16,052 nt of DNA from Gammaproteobacteria bacterium (GTDB lineage: Bacteria; Pseudomonadota; Gammaproteobacteria; Pseudomonadales; Azotimanducaceae): NCBI GenBank assembly GCA_030430515.1, contig JAUIKX010000033.1, positions 1 to 16,052 on the forward strand, read 5' to 3'. The position numbers and the translations under genes were made by a program. The notes below the pieces were generated by a model, which had not been told where the DNA came from, ran no database searches, and saw only the letters and a program-made list of their open reading frames with translations. Below, one piece after another: positions 10,207-16,052 of the stretch. Numbering within the stretch: position 1 is the first letter of the stretch; each line of letters starts with the position of its first letter.

Positions 10207-11126
10207 TGAGCTCCATTGCCCAGCGTGCATCAGGCAGTCGCGCTCGGGTTGAAAAGCGTCGCTCTCGGCGGCGCTTTCTCCGACCGCTTCTGAGCAGTGA
10301 AACGCGACGACCGGAAGAGATCATCGAGCACTATGAGGTAGAGATCGAGCTCGCTGATCGACTGCGCCAGGCGCTGGATGACGAGCGACCGACGCTCTAC
10401 TCCGAAGTCTACGATGAGCTGTTTCGCAGCCTGCCACATCATCCTCAGCTCACCCGTAAGGAGAGCGATGAGGAACGGGAGGCGCGGGCTGAACAGCAGC
10501 TCGGTCTGCTCGCTCGTTTTCTGCACCGTTCGTCTCATCTGATGGAGATCGGGGCGGGTGATTGCTCCCTGTCTCTGTTGGCGAGCGAGCAGTGCCGTAA
10601 GGTAACAGCGGTGGATGTGTCGACCGTGGTGACGGAGCAGGATTCGTGGCCGGACAACGTTCGTTTCAAGCTCACCGACGGTACGCAGATGCCGGTTGTG
10701 CCCGGTTCGGTCGATGTTGCGTACAGCGACCAGCTCATGGAACACCTGCACGAAAACGATGCGCGAGCCCAGCTCGACAGTATTTTTCAGTCGCTGCGTT
10801 CGGGTGGTTGCTACGTGTGCGTGACGCCGAACCAGGTGGCGGGACCCTGGGATGTTTCGATGTACTTTGATGAAACCGCCCGCGGGCTGCATCTGCGTGA
10901 GTATCGTGCCGGGGAGCTTGTGGATCGGTTCACGGCGGCTGGGTTCAGCCGGGTGGAGTTCTACGCAGGCGGCAGAGGTCATTACTTTCGCGTGCCTCGG
11001 CTGCTGGTGAAAGCTGCAGAGCGCGCGCTTCTGGCGCTGCCCTACGGGCTGCGCAGCCGGGTTGCGCTGACGCTTCCCATGCGTGGCCTTCTCGGTATCC
11101 GGGCAGTAGCATGGAAGGATCGTTGA
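10206..11126 (+). CDS. Class I SAM-dependent methyltransferase
   Basis: The start ATG 10206 overlaps the TGA of the SulP gene (TGATGA), which indicates translational coupling and gives 306 residues; the frame is open further upstream but only inside SulP. An arginine-rich N-terminus (about 8-26) and a helical segment (EHYEVEIELADRL, then YSEVYDELF) precede a Rossmann methyltransferase core: motif I MEIGAGDC (113-120), acidic Asp137 after strand 2, and SDQLMEHLHE (174-183). The C-terminal part includes GHYFRVPRLLVKAAERALLALP, possibly amphipathic or membrane-associated. The class is a type-11-like small-molecule or lipid/sugar methyltransferase; the substrate cannot be read. A methyltransferase locked to a bicarbonate transporter is unusual. 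Confidence 0.88.
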   Translation: MSSIAQRASGSRARVEKRRSRRRFLRPLLSSETRRPEEIIEHYEVEIELADRLRQALDDERPTLYSEVYDELFRSLPHHPQLTRKESDEEREARAEQQLGLLARFLHRSSHLMEIGAGDCSLSLLASEQCRKVTAVDVSTVVTEQDSWPDNVRFKLTDGTQMPVVPGSVDVAYSDQLMEHLHENDARAQLDSIFQSLRSGGCYVCVTPNQVAGPWDVSMYFDETARGLHLREYRAGELVDRFTAAGFSRVEFYAGGRGHYFRVPRLLVKAAERALLALPYGLRSRVALTLPMRGLLGIRAVAWKDR

Positions 11127-11150
11127 AACGACACATCATTCCGGTGACGC

Positions 11151-11357
11151 ATGCTGAATCCAGAACTGACCGCCCGCATCGAGGCCGAACCCTGCTGGAC
11201 CTTCCGGCAGTGTGCAGGTCTGGCCGCTGAGTTCGGCATCAAGCCGCGGGTGGTCATCGCCATGGTGATGATGCTCGGCAAGGAGTACCGCGATACGGAG
11301 GCGGTCAGCGTTCCGGCGGGCCCTTCAGCTCCAGACGATTGCCCTCCGGATCGGTAA
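11151..11357 (+). CDS. Small conserved-looking protein, unknown function
   Basis: This 68-residue frame begins MLNPELTARIEAEPCWTF 24 bases after the methyltransferase stop, so it may be the fourth gene of the carbonic anhydrase operon. Codon use through residue 50 is as strongly biased as in its neighbours, which supports real coding. The segment W-T-F-R-Q-x5-A-A-E-F-G-I-K-P-R-V-V-I-A-M-V recalls small helix-turn-helix-like proteins that carry a 'LAxxxGxxxRsVIAkv' pattern; this likeness is only by eye. The last 17 codons overlap the 3' end of the VOC gene on the other strand. The ribosome site is weak (GGTGA, 11141-11145). Confidence 0.55.
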   Translation: MLNPELTARIEAEPCWTFRQCAGLAAEFGIKPRVVIAMVMMLGKEYRDTEAVSVPAGPSAPDDCPPDR

Positions 11358-11733
11358 TGTACACAGCCGGACCGAAGCCGTCGGCGCCCAGCAGCAACCC
11401 ATCCGGGGACTTCGCTTCGATGCCCCGTTCCCCGCAGAAGGCCAGTATCGCCGCTTTATCAAAGGGCGCCACACGCACGGCGAAGTGATCCACGTTGCGG
11501 CCGTCTGATCCGGGTGGCGCTCCACTGTCTCCCGCGCGACCAATGTCGCCGTTAACGTCCACCAGATCCAGCATGCTGTCGCCGAGGCGAAGCTGCACGA
11601 GGCCGCGCTGTGGTCCCAGGTCACGCACGACAGTGCAACCGAGCGCCTCATAGAAGGCCTGCAGACGAGGAACGTCAGCGGTGCGCAGCACGATGTGATC
11701 GAGGCGCTGGATGTCGAAGGGACGGATACTCAT
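11305..11733 (-). CDS. VOC-superfamily protein (glyoxalase/bleomycin resistance/dioxygenase fold)
   Basis: The 142-residue protein has the paired beta-alpha-beta-beta-beta modules of the vicinal oxygen chelate fold: LDHIVLRTAD near the N-terminus, LVQLRLGDSMLDLVD at the end of module one, VDHFAVRV (80-87) opening module two, and GPAVYITDPEGNRLELKG at the end. His13, His83 and Glu135 fall at the usual metal-ligand positions, so a metal-binding site is probable. Substrate and reaction cannot be told from sequence; lactoylglutathione-lyase-like, fosfomycin-type and ring-cleavage members all share this fold. It is transcribed away from leuA, with which it shares a 200-base gap, and its end overlaps the small plus-strand gene by 53 bases. 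Confidence 0.92.
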   Translation of the reverse strand: MSIRPFDIQRLDHIVLRTADVPRLQAFYEALGCTVVRDLGPQRGLVQLRLGDSMLDLVDVNGDIGRAGDSGAPPGSDGRNVDHFAVRVAPFDKAAILAFCGERGIEAKSPDGLLLGADGFGPAVYITDPEGNRLELKGPPER

Positions 11734-11773
11734 GCTGCATATGCTGCCTCATACTGTTTGGAATTCAACCACC

Positions 11774-11802
11774 TTGAGTTGCGGCGCAGTGGCAGCTATA
11801 TT
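11774..11802 (+). promoter_or_regulatory. Sigma-70-type promoter for the leuA leader
   Basis: TTGAGT (11774-11779), a 17-base spacer and TATATT (11797-11802) make a strong match to the sigma-70 consensus. Transcription would start at about 11809, immediately before the GTG of the leucine-rich leader peptide. This would make the leader transcript leaderless or nearly so, unless another promoter lies further upstream. Confidence 0.6.
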
Positions 11803-11809
11803 TCATTTC

Positions 11810-11866
11810 GTGATTATCCAACGCGCCCAGAATCTATCGCTTCTTCTTCTGCTGCTGCCGGCTTAG
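11810..11866 (+). CDS. leuL: leuA leader peptide (leucine attenuator peptide)
   Basis: GTG 11810 to TAG 11864-11866 encodes MIIQRAQNLSLLLLLLPA, 18 residues of which seven are leucine, six in a row (CTT three times, CTG three times, after CTA-TCG). A run of codons for the end-product amino acid, just downstream of a good promoter and upstream of leuA, is the classic sign of transcription attenuation by ribosome stalling when charged leucine tRNA is scarce. The stop codon lies at the loop of a hairpin (11856-11872). No Shine-Dalgarno is seen before GTG 11810; an in-frame GTG at 11789 would give 25 residues but lies within the promoter. The symbol follows enteric usage; similarity is by role, not by sequence. 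Confidence 0.7.
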   Translation: MIIQRAQNLSLLLLLLPA

Positions 11867-11872
11867 CCGGCA
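11856..11872 (+). promoter_or_regulatory. Leader hairpin at the end of the leucine peptide
   Basis: TGCCGGC, loop TTA, GCCGGCA form a seven-pair stem that begins within the last leucine codon and includes the leader stop. No T-run follows, so it is not an intrinsic terminator; a pause hairpin within an attenuator is more likely. Confidence 0.5.
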
Positions 11873-11887
11873 ACAATCACACCCTCA

Positions 11888-11901
11888 TGGGCGCGCGCCC
11901 A
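11888..11901 (+). promoter_or_regulatory. Possible attenuator stem in the leuA leader
   Basis: TGGGCGCGCGCCCA is a perfect 14-base palindrome that can form a five-pair stem with a GCGC loop. Its left half (GGGCGCG, 11889-11895) is also exactly complementary to CGCGCCC at 11822-11828 inside the leader peptide gene, so two alternative pairings are possible. A T-rich stretch (CTTATTATT) follows only after about 12 bases, which is poor for an intrinsic terminator; the role is inferred. Confidence 0.35.
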
Positions 11902-11941
11902 ACCCTGAACCCCCTTATTATTAACCTCAATCAGAGTGAGG

Positions 11942-11963
11942 CGACATCTCGTAGATGATGTCG
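11942..11963 (+). promoter_or_regulatory. Hairpin directly before the leuA ribosome site
   Basis: CGACATC (11942-11948) and GATGTCG (11957-11963) form a seven-pair stem with an eight-base loop. The stem ends two bases before AGGAAG (11965-11970), the likely Shine-Dalgarno of leuA at ATG 11975. It has no T-tract. It could influence ribosome access. Confidence 0.4.
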
Positions 11964-11974
11964 TAGGAAGCAAT

Positions 11975-13663
11975 ATGAGCGCAGATACAAGCAGCTACAA
12001 CCGCGGTGTCGAGAAGATGCCGTTCCAGAAATACCGACAGTTCCAACCCATCGATCTGCCGAACCGTCAGTGGCCGTCGAAGCAGATCCTGACCGCGCCG
12101 CGCTGGTGCAGCGTCGACCTGCGGGACGGCAATCAGGCGCTGATCGACCCCATGAACGTCGATGAAAAGCTGCGCATGTTCGACCTGCTTCTGGAAATCG
12201 GCTTTGGCGAGATCGAAGTGGGCTTTCCAGCCGCATCGCAGCCTGACTTCGATTTCATTCGGCGCATCATCGATGAAGACCGTATTCCTGACGGCGTGGC
12301 CATCCAGATTCTCTGTCAGGCCCGGGAAGAGCTCATCGAGCGCAGCTGCGAGGCGCTGCAGGGCGCGAAGAACGTCATCTTCCATCTCTACAACTCCACC
12401 TCGGAGCTGCAGCGGCGGGTGGTGTTCAACATGGATCGGGCGGGTATCGTCGATCTTGCGGTGCAGGGCACGCGCATCGTCAAGCAGGGCCTCAAGGACT
12501 TCGATGCCAACGTGACCCTCGAGTATTCGCCCGAGAGTTTTACCGGCACCGAGCTCGATTTCGCGGTCGATATCTGCACGGCAGTGGCAGAGGAGTGGGG
12601 TGCGACGCCGGAAGACAAGATGATCATCAATCTGCCGTCGACGGTGGAGATGGCGACTCCGAACATTTACGCCGACCAGGTGGAATGGTTCTGCACGCGC
12701 TATCCAAAACGCGACAGCTCGGTGATCAGTCTTCATACGCACAACGACCGGGGCACCGGCATAGCCGCGACGGAGCTTGCGCTCATGGCTGGCGCCGAGC
12801 GGGTTGAAGGCACGCTGTTCGGCAATGGCGAGCGCACGGGCAACTGCGATCTCGTGACCATGGCCATGAATCTGTTCAGCCAGGGCGTCGATCCTGAGCT
12901 GGATTTTCGCGCCATGCCGTCGATTCGCCGGACAGTAGAAGAGATCAACAAGCTCGACGTGCATGAGCGTCACCCCTATGCAGGAGAGCTCGTGTTCACG
13001 GCGTTCTCGGGCTCCCACCAGGATGCCATCAAGAAAGGCATGTCGCGGGTGGACCGTGATCACTGGGAAGTGCCTTACCTGCCCATCGATCCGGAAGACG
13101 TTGGCTCCTCTTATAAGGAAACCGTGCGCGTCAACAGCCAGAGCGGTAAGGGCGGCGTCGGCTTTCTGCTGGAGGAGCATTACGGCATCAGCCTTCCTCG
13201 GGAGATGCTGGTTGAGTTCAGCGGTGTGGTGCAGAAGCTCACCGAACAGCTCGATCGCGAGGTGAAGGTTCCGGAGATATTTCAGGCGCTGTTCGACGAG
13301 TACGTTGCTGAAGACGGCCCTTACAAGCTGCTCAACTTCGACCTGCTTTCAGGTCGCGAGTTGGATCAGCGCGTGGTGGCGAAAATCGAAGTCTCTGATA
13401 ACAAGGTGACCATTGATGGCGAGGGCACCGGCCCGATCGACGCGTTCGTCAACGGTCTGGTCGAGACGCTGAACGAGCCAGTGAACGTTGTGGAGTATCA
13501 CGAGCATTCGCTGGATGAGGGTAAGGATGCCAAAGCCATCTGCATTCTGGCGGTCAACGATGGCGACGATGGACGATGCTTTGGTATCGGCGTCAGCCGG
13601 AACACCATCACCGCGTCGCTCAATGCCATTATCTCGGCGATGAACCGACGCTGGAAAGGCTGA
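11975..13663 (+). CDS. leuA: 2-isopropylmalate synthase
   Basis: This enzyme catalyses the first committed step of leucine synthesis: acetyl-CoA plus 2-oxoisovalerate gives 2-isopropylmalate. The 562-residue protein is the longer LeuA type found in Pseudomonas and relatives. The TIM barrel begins with CSVDLRDGNQAL, whose Asp and Arg are catalytic/metal site residues; HTHNDRGTG supplies the two metal-binding histidines, and LFGNGERTGNCDLV is the family signature. The C-terminal regulatory domain that senses leucine follows (about 430-560). I prefer ATG 11975 because AGGAAG precedes it; MPFQKYRQF at 12017 is an alternative start. A leucine-rich leader peptide upstream suggests attenuation. It converges on corB with only 14 bases between the genes. 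Confidence 0.97.
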   Translation: MSADTSSYNRGVEKMPFQKYRQFQPIDLPNRQWPSKQILTAPRWCSVDLRDGNQALIDPMNVDEKLRMFDLLLEIGFGEIEVGFPAASQPDFDFIRRIIDEDRIPDGVAIQILCQAREELIERSCEALQGAKNVIFHLYNSTSELQRRVVFNMDRAGIVDLAVQGTRIVKQGLKDFDANVTLEYSPESFTGTELDFAVDICTAVAEEWGATPEDKMIINLPSTVEMATPNIYADQVEWFCTRYPKRDSSVISLHTHNDRGTGIAATELALMAGAERVEGTLFGNGERTGNCDLVTMAMNLFSQGVDPELDFRAMPSIRRTVEEINKLDVHERHPYAGELVFTAFSGSHQDAIKKGMSRVDRDHWEVPYLPIDPEDVGSSYKETVRVNSQSGKGGVGFLLEEHYGISLPREMLVEFSGVVQKLTEQLDREVKVPEIFQALFDEYVAEDGPYKLLNFDLLSGRELDQRVVAKIEVSDNKVTIDGEGTGPIDAFVNGLVETLNEPVNVVEYHEHSLDEGKDAKAICILAVNDGDDGRCFGIGVSRNTITASLNAIISAMNRRWKG

Positions 13664-13677
13664 TCAGCCGCTGAGTG

Positions 13678-14955
13678 TCAGTCGTGCGCGTCGGGCTTCC
13701 GGCTCGGCGCGCACCACATGCGCACGGTTTTGATCATGTTGTTGCCGATCTGCACGGTTTCGAGGAGATAGTCGCCGATACGCGTGCAGACATTGTTTTC
13801 GGGAATGAACTCCAACTGCTCGAGCACCAGGCCGTTCAGCGTTTTCGGCCCGTCGATCGGCAGGGTCCACTCGAGTGACCGATTGATGTCGCGGAGCAGG
13901 GCGCTGCCGTCGATGAGGTAGCTGCCGTCGTCCTGGGGATGAATTTCCGGCACGTTGGCTGCGTAGTCGGTGGTGAACTCGCCGACGATCTCTTCGAGAA
14001 TGTCTTCCAGCGTCACGAGGCCCATGATCGAGCCGTATTCGTCGACGACGAGGGCGAGGCGGCGCTTGTTGTTCTGAAAGTTCAGAAGCTGCGTGTGCAG
14101 CGGTGTGGCTTCCGGTATGTAGTAGGGCTCACGGGTGAGCTGTAAAAGCTCTGCCTTGTTGATTTCCTCGCTGCCGACGAACCGGGTGAGCCTGCGCAGA
14201 TGCAGTACGCCCAGAACGTTGTTGATGTTCTCTTTGTACACGGGCAGCCGGGTGTGCTGGCTGTTGCTCACCTGCGACATGATCTCGCTGATGTCGTCGT
14301 CGATGTCTATGGCGACGATTTCGGAGCGGGGAATCATGATGTCGTCTACGGTGACGTCGTCCAGATCGAGGATCGACAGCATCATATTGGTGTGCTGTCC
14401 AGGCAGCGATGCGCCTTCGCCGACCACCGTGCGCAGCTCCTCGGTGGTCAGCTGGTCGTCGCGCTTAACGCCTTTGACGAACGGCCGCACGATGACGTTG
14501 GAGATGGCGTTCACCAGCGCGACGATGGGGTAGAGCAGTTTGAGCAGCGGCGTCAGTACATGCGCCGAAGAAAAAGCCAGCGTTTCCGGCCTTGCCGCTG
14601 CCAGTGTTTTCGGGCCGATTTCGGCGAAGATCAGAAAGATGAATGTCAGCACCCAGGGCGCCAGCAGCACGCCGGTATCGCCAAACAGGCGCATACCGAT
14701 GACGGTTGCGACGGTAGCGGCCGAAAAGTTGACCAGGTTGTTGCCGATGAGTATGACGCCCAGAAGCCGGTCGGGCCTGCGCAGCAGGCGGTTCGCTTTG
14801 CGTGCGCCGCTGTGCTTTTCCTTCACAAGGTGACGCAACCGGTAGCGGTTGAGCGCCATCATCGCGGTCTCAGAGCTCGAGAAATAGGCTGACAGCAACG
14901 TCAGCAGCACGATGGACGCCAGCAAGATCGACACGGGGGTGTCTGCGAAGGTCAT
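13678..14955 (-). CDS. corB: CorB/CNNM-family magnesium transport protein (HlyC/CorC family)
   Basis: The 425-residue inner-membrane protein has a DUF21/CNNM membrane domain (about 1-190, with SSSETAMMALNRYRLRHL, GNNLVNFSAATVAT and FAEIGPKTLAA), a pair of CBS domains (about 205-330, with VMIPRSEI-like DDIMIPRSEIV and LVVDEYGSIMGLVTLEDILEEIVGE) and a C-terminal CorC_HlyC domain (about 345-420). Family members move or regulate Mg2+ (and Co2+), with ATP-Mg binding by the CBS module. Its ATG overlaps the stop of the upstream ypjD-like gene (ATGA), so the two are coupled, as in E. coli where yfjD follows ypjD beside ffh. No part is missing. Confidence 0.93.
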   Translation of the reverse strand: MTFADTPVSILLASIVLLTLLSAYFSSSETAMMALNRYRLRHLVKEKHSGARKANRLLRRPDRLLGVILIGNNLVNFSAATVATVIGMRLFGDTGVLLAPWVLTFIFLIFAEIGPKTLAAARPETLAFSSAHVLTPLLKLLYPIVALVNAISNVIVRPFVKGVKRDDQLTTEELRTVVGEGASLPGQHTNMMLSILDLDDVTVDDIMIPRSEIVAIDIDDDISEIMSQVSNSQHTRLPVYKENINNVLGVLHLRRLTRFVGSEEINKAELLQLTREPYYIPEATPLHTQLLNFQNNKRRLALVVDEYGSIMGLVTLEDILEEIVGEFTTDYAANVPEIHPQDDGSYLIDGSALLRDINRSLEWTLPIDGPKTLNGLVLEQLEFIPENNVCTRIGDYLLETVQIGNNMIKTVRMWCAPSRKPDAHD

Positions 14956-15809
14956 GAGGGCGTTGAGAGCAGCACTTCAATCACGAATTTGCTGCCGAAG
15001 TAACCGAGCACGAGCAGCACCGTCGCGCCGATCACCCAGCGAACCGCTGTGGTGCCACGCCAGCCATACCGGTAACGCCCCAGGAGCAGCAGGGCATAAA
15101 CCACCGCAGCAGCGCTGAGCAGTACGGTGTGATGCACCATGCCCCGCTGGGAGAACAGATCCTCCAGATAGAAAAAGCCGCTGCCGATGGCCAGCACGAG
15201 AAGCGCAAGTCCCACCCAGATGGCGGCAAACAGCAGGTCTTCCATGGTTTCCAGAGGCGGCAGCAACCTCGCCCAGTGCAGCGAGTGATGTTTCAGGTCT
15301 GCTTCCACCCGTCGCAGCATGAGCGCCTGTATGAACGCCAGCATGAGCACGCTGACCGCACTGATGGAAGCGGTGATGTGGGTCAGCAGTAGCGGTTCAA
15401 ACCGGGTTGCCGTTCCTTCCGCCGGTCCGGAAAAGCCGAGTGCAAACAGCGTGAGGGCGGCGAGCGGTGCCACCAGCACCACCAGGCTCGATACCGGCAG
15501 GAAAAACGCCGCAATCGTGGTGAAGATGCACATCACCAGCAGCATGAGGCTGGCCGCCTGACCCAGCGTGAGCAGCGTGCCGTCTTCGGTCTGCACGCCG
15601 GTCCACACAGCAAAAGCGTGGCAGAGCAGAGCGAGTACGAGCGTGCCCGCGACGGCGGCCCCGAGCTGACTGTCGCCCGCGCTGATGCGGCGAGCCAGGT
15701 AAACGGCCGCGGCGATATAAAGCGCCGCTGAGGCCAGAGCGAGATACTCGGTTTGGATGTCCAGGTTACCGGCTTGGGAGTTCTGACGGGAAGTTTGAGT
15801 TTGGCACAA
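14952..15809 (-). CDS. ypjD: CcsA-related inner-membrane protein YpjD
   Basis: This multi-pass membrane protein (about eight hydrophobic segments) is related to the cytochrome c assembly protein CcsA/CcmC family. Near its end it has FFYLEDLFS, MVHHTVLL and YRYGWRG followed by LGYFGSKFVIEVL, closely matching the order in E. coli YpjD (LFYMHNLFS, GWRGRR, LAYFGS). Its precise function is not established. The start is uncertain: no ATG or GTG lies where the conserved protein begins. TTG 15809 gives 285 residues, CTG 15764 gives 270 (nearer E. coli's 263, beginning at the first helix), and ATG 15908 would overlap ffh and pass through its promoter. It is coupled to corB downstream. Confidence 0.88.
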   Translation of the reverse strand: MCQTQTSRQNSQAGNLDIQTEYLALASAALYIAAAVYLARRISAGDSQLGAAVAGTLVLALLCHAFAVWTGVQTEDGTLLTLGQAASLMLLVMCIFTTIAAFFLPVSSLVVLVAPLAALTLFALGFSGPAEGTATRFEPLLLTHITASISAVSVLMLAFIQALMLRRVEADLKHHSLHWARLLPPLETMEDLLFAAIWVGLALLVLAIGSGFFYLEDLFSQRGMVHHTVLLSAAAVVYALLLLGRYRYGWRGTTAVRWVIGATVLLVLGYFGSKFVIEVLLSTPS

Positions 15810-15830
15810 GCCGTAGCGCGCTGAAAGGCT

Positions 15831-15836
15831 TATAAT
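15831..15836 (+). promoter_or_regulatory. Probable -10 box of ffh
   Basis: TATAAT matches the sigma-70 -10 consensus exactly and lies 40 bases before ATG 15876. No good -35 sits 16-18 bases upstream; TTGGCA at 15801-15806 is too far (24 bases). The box overlaps the possible upstream starts of the divergent ypjD gene, which argues for the shorter ypjD start. Confidence 0.5.
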
Positions 15837-15875
15837 GCGGCGTTTCGCCAACTCTGGATTCAGTCGAAGACCGCT

Positions 15876-16052
15876 ATGTTCGAATCTCTCAGCGAACGCT
15901 TGACCCAAACCCTCAAGGGCCTGTCCGGCAAAGCCCGCCTTACTGAAGAAAACATCAGCGCGGCCATGCGCGACGTGCGCAGAGCGCTGCTCGAGGCCGA
16001 CGTGGCGCTGCCGGTGGTCAAGGAGTTCACCGACAAGGTGCGCAGCCGGGCG
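15876..16052 (+). CDS. ffh: Signal recognition particle protein Ffh, N-terminal part
   Basis: The frame begins MFESLSERLTQTLKGLSG at ATG 15876 and is cut by the window end after 59 residues. The visible part is the helical N domain (KARLTEENISAAMRDVRRALLEADVALPVV), characteristic of Ffh; the GTPase G domain and the methionine-rich M domain lie outside. Ffh with 4.5S RNA delivers nascent membrane proteins to FtsY and the translocon. It is divergent from ypjD and corB, the same neighbourhood as in E. coli. Confidence 0.96.
   Translation, partial: MFESLSERLTQTLKGLSGKARLTEENISAAMRDVRRALLEADVALPVVKEFTDKVRSRA

Noticed and set aside
11887..11958. 23-codon frame starting ATG 11887 as the leuA leader peptide
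   Set aside because: Only three scattered leucine codons and no ribosome site; the frame at 11810-11866 with six consecutive leucines is far better.
11927..13180. 417-codon minus-strand open frame opposite leuA
   Set aside because: Its frame mirrors leuA codons, shows no family pattern, and would cover the leuA leader and ribosome site.
13658..13669. GGCTGATCAGCC palindrome at the leuA stop as an intrinsic terminator
   Set aside because: Only four stem pairs around a GATC loop and no T-run on either side; probably chance.

Overview
The window looks like chromosomal sequence from a gammaproteobacterium of moderately high GC. Two things point there: the fused, long-form PurL, and the ypjD/corB pair divergent from ffh, an arrangement also found in E. 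coli. I cannot name the genus. Nearly all of the sequence is occupied by closely packed genes with normal domain structure. I see no tRNA, rRNA, insertion sequence, prophage or CRISPR array.

Layout: (a) 1 to about 300 is a very GC-rich stretch with minus-strand coding and a codon style unlike the rest. It may be a chimeric join or foreign DNA. A 3' fragment of a plus-strand gene follows, to 409. (b) 489-4283 is purL (purine synthesis). Its last 7 bases overlap a minus-strand operon of DUF3135 protein, zinc-ribbon Nudix hydrolase and M55 DppA-type peptidase (6062 down to 4277). (c) 6063-6200 is a divergent control region with a perfect CRP/Vfr-type palindrome. (d) 6201-11357 is an inorganic-carbon block: a gamma-carbonic-anhydrase-like protein, an OxyR-like LysR regulator lacking the peroxidatic cysteine position, and a divergent operon of beta-carbonic anhydrase, BicA-like SulP transporter, SAM methyltransferase and a small unknown protein. 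(e) 11305-11733 is a VOC-family protein on the minus strand. (f) 11774-13663 is leuA, preceded by a good promoter and an unannotated leucine-rich leader peptide, a classic attenuation layout. (g) 13678-15809 is corB and ypjD/ccsA-like on the minus strand, divergent from ffh, which runs off the window end.

The most interesting unit is the carbon block. The LysR-to-carbonic-anhydrase intergenic region has an ATAG-N7-CTAT (T-N11-A) site about 65 bases before the predicted transcription start, and a 10-bp-phased CTATTG direct repeat up to and overlapping the -35. This is the normal geometry for a LysR-type activator. The simplest reading is that the LysR protein controls bicarbonate uptake (SulP) together with CO2/HCO3- interconversion (beta-CA). 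The translationally coupled methyltransferase and the small protein behind it are unexplained members of the operon. The second clear discovery is the leuA leader peptide, with six consecutive leucine codons. All functional calls rest on reading motifs by eye; no database search was possible.
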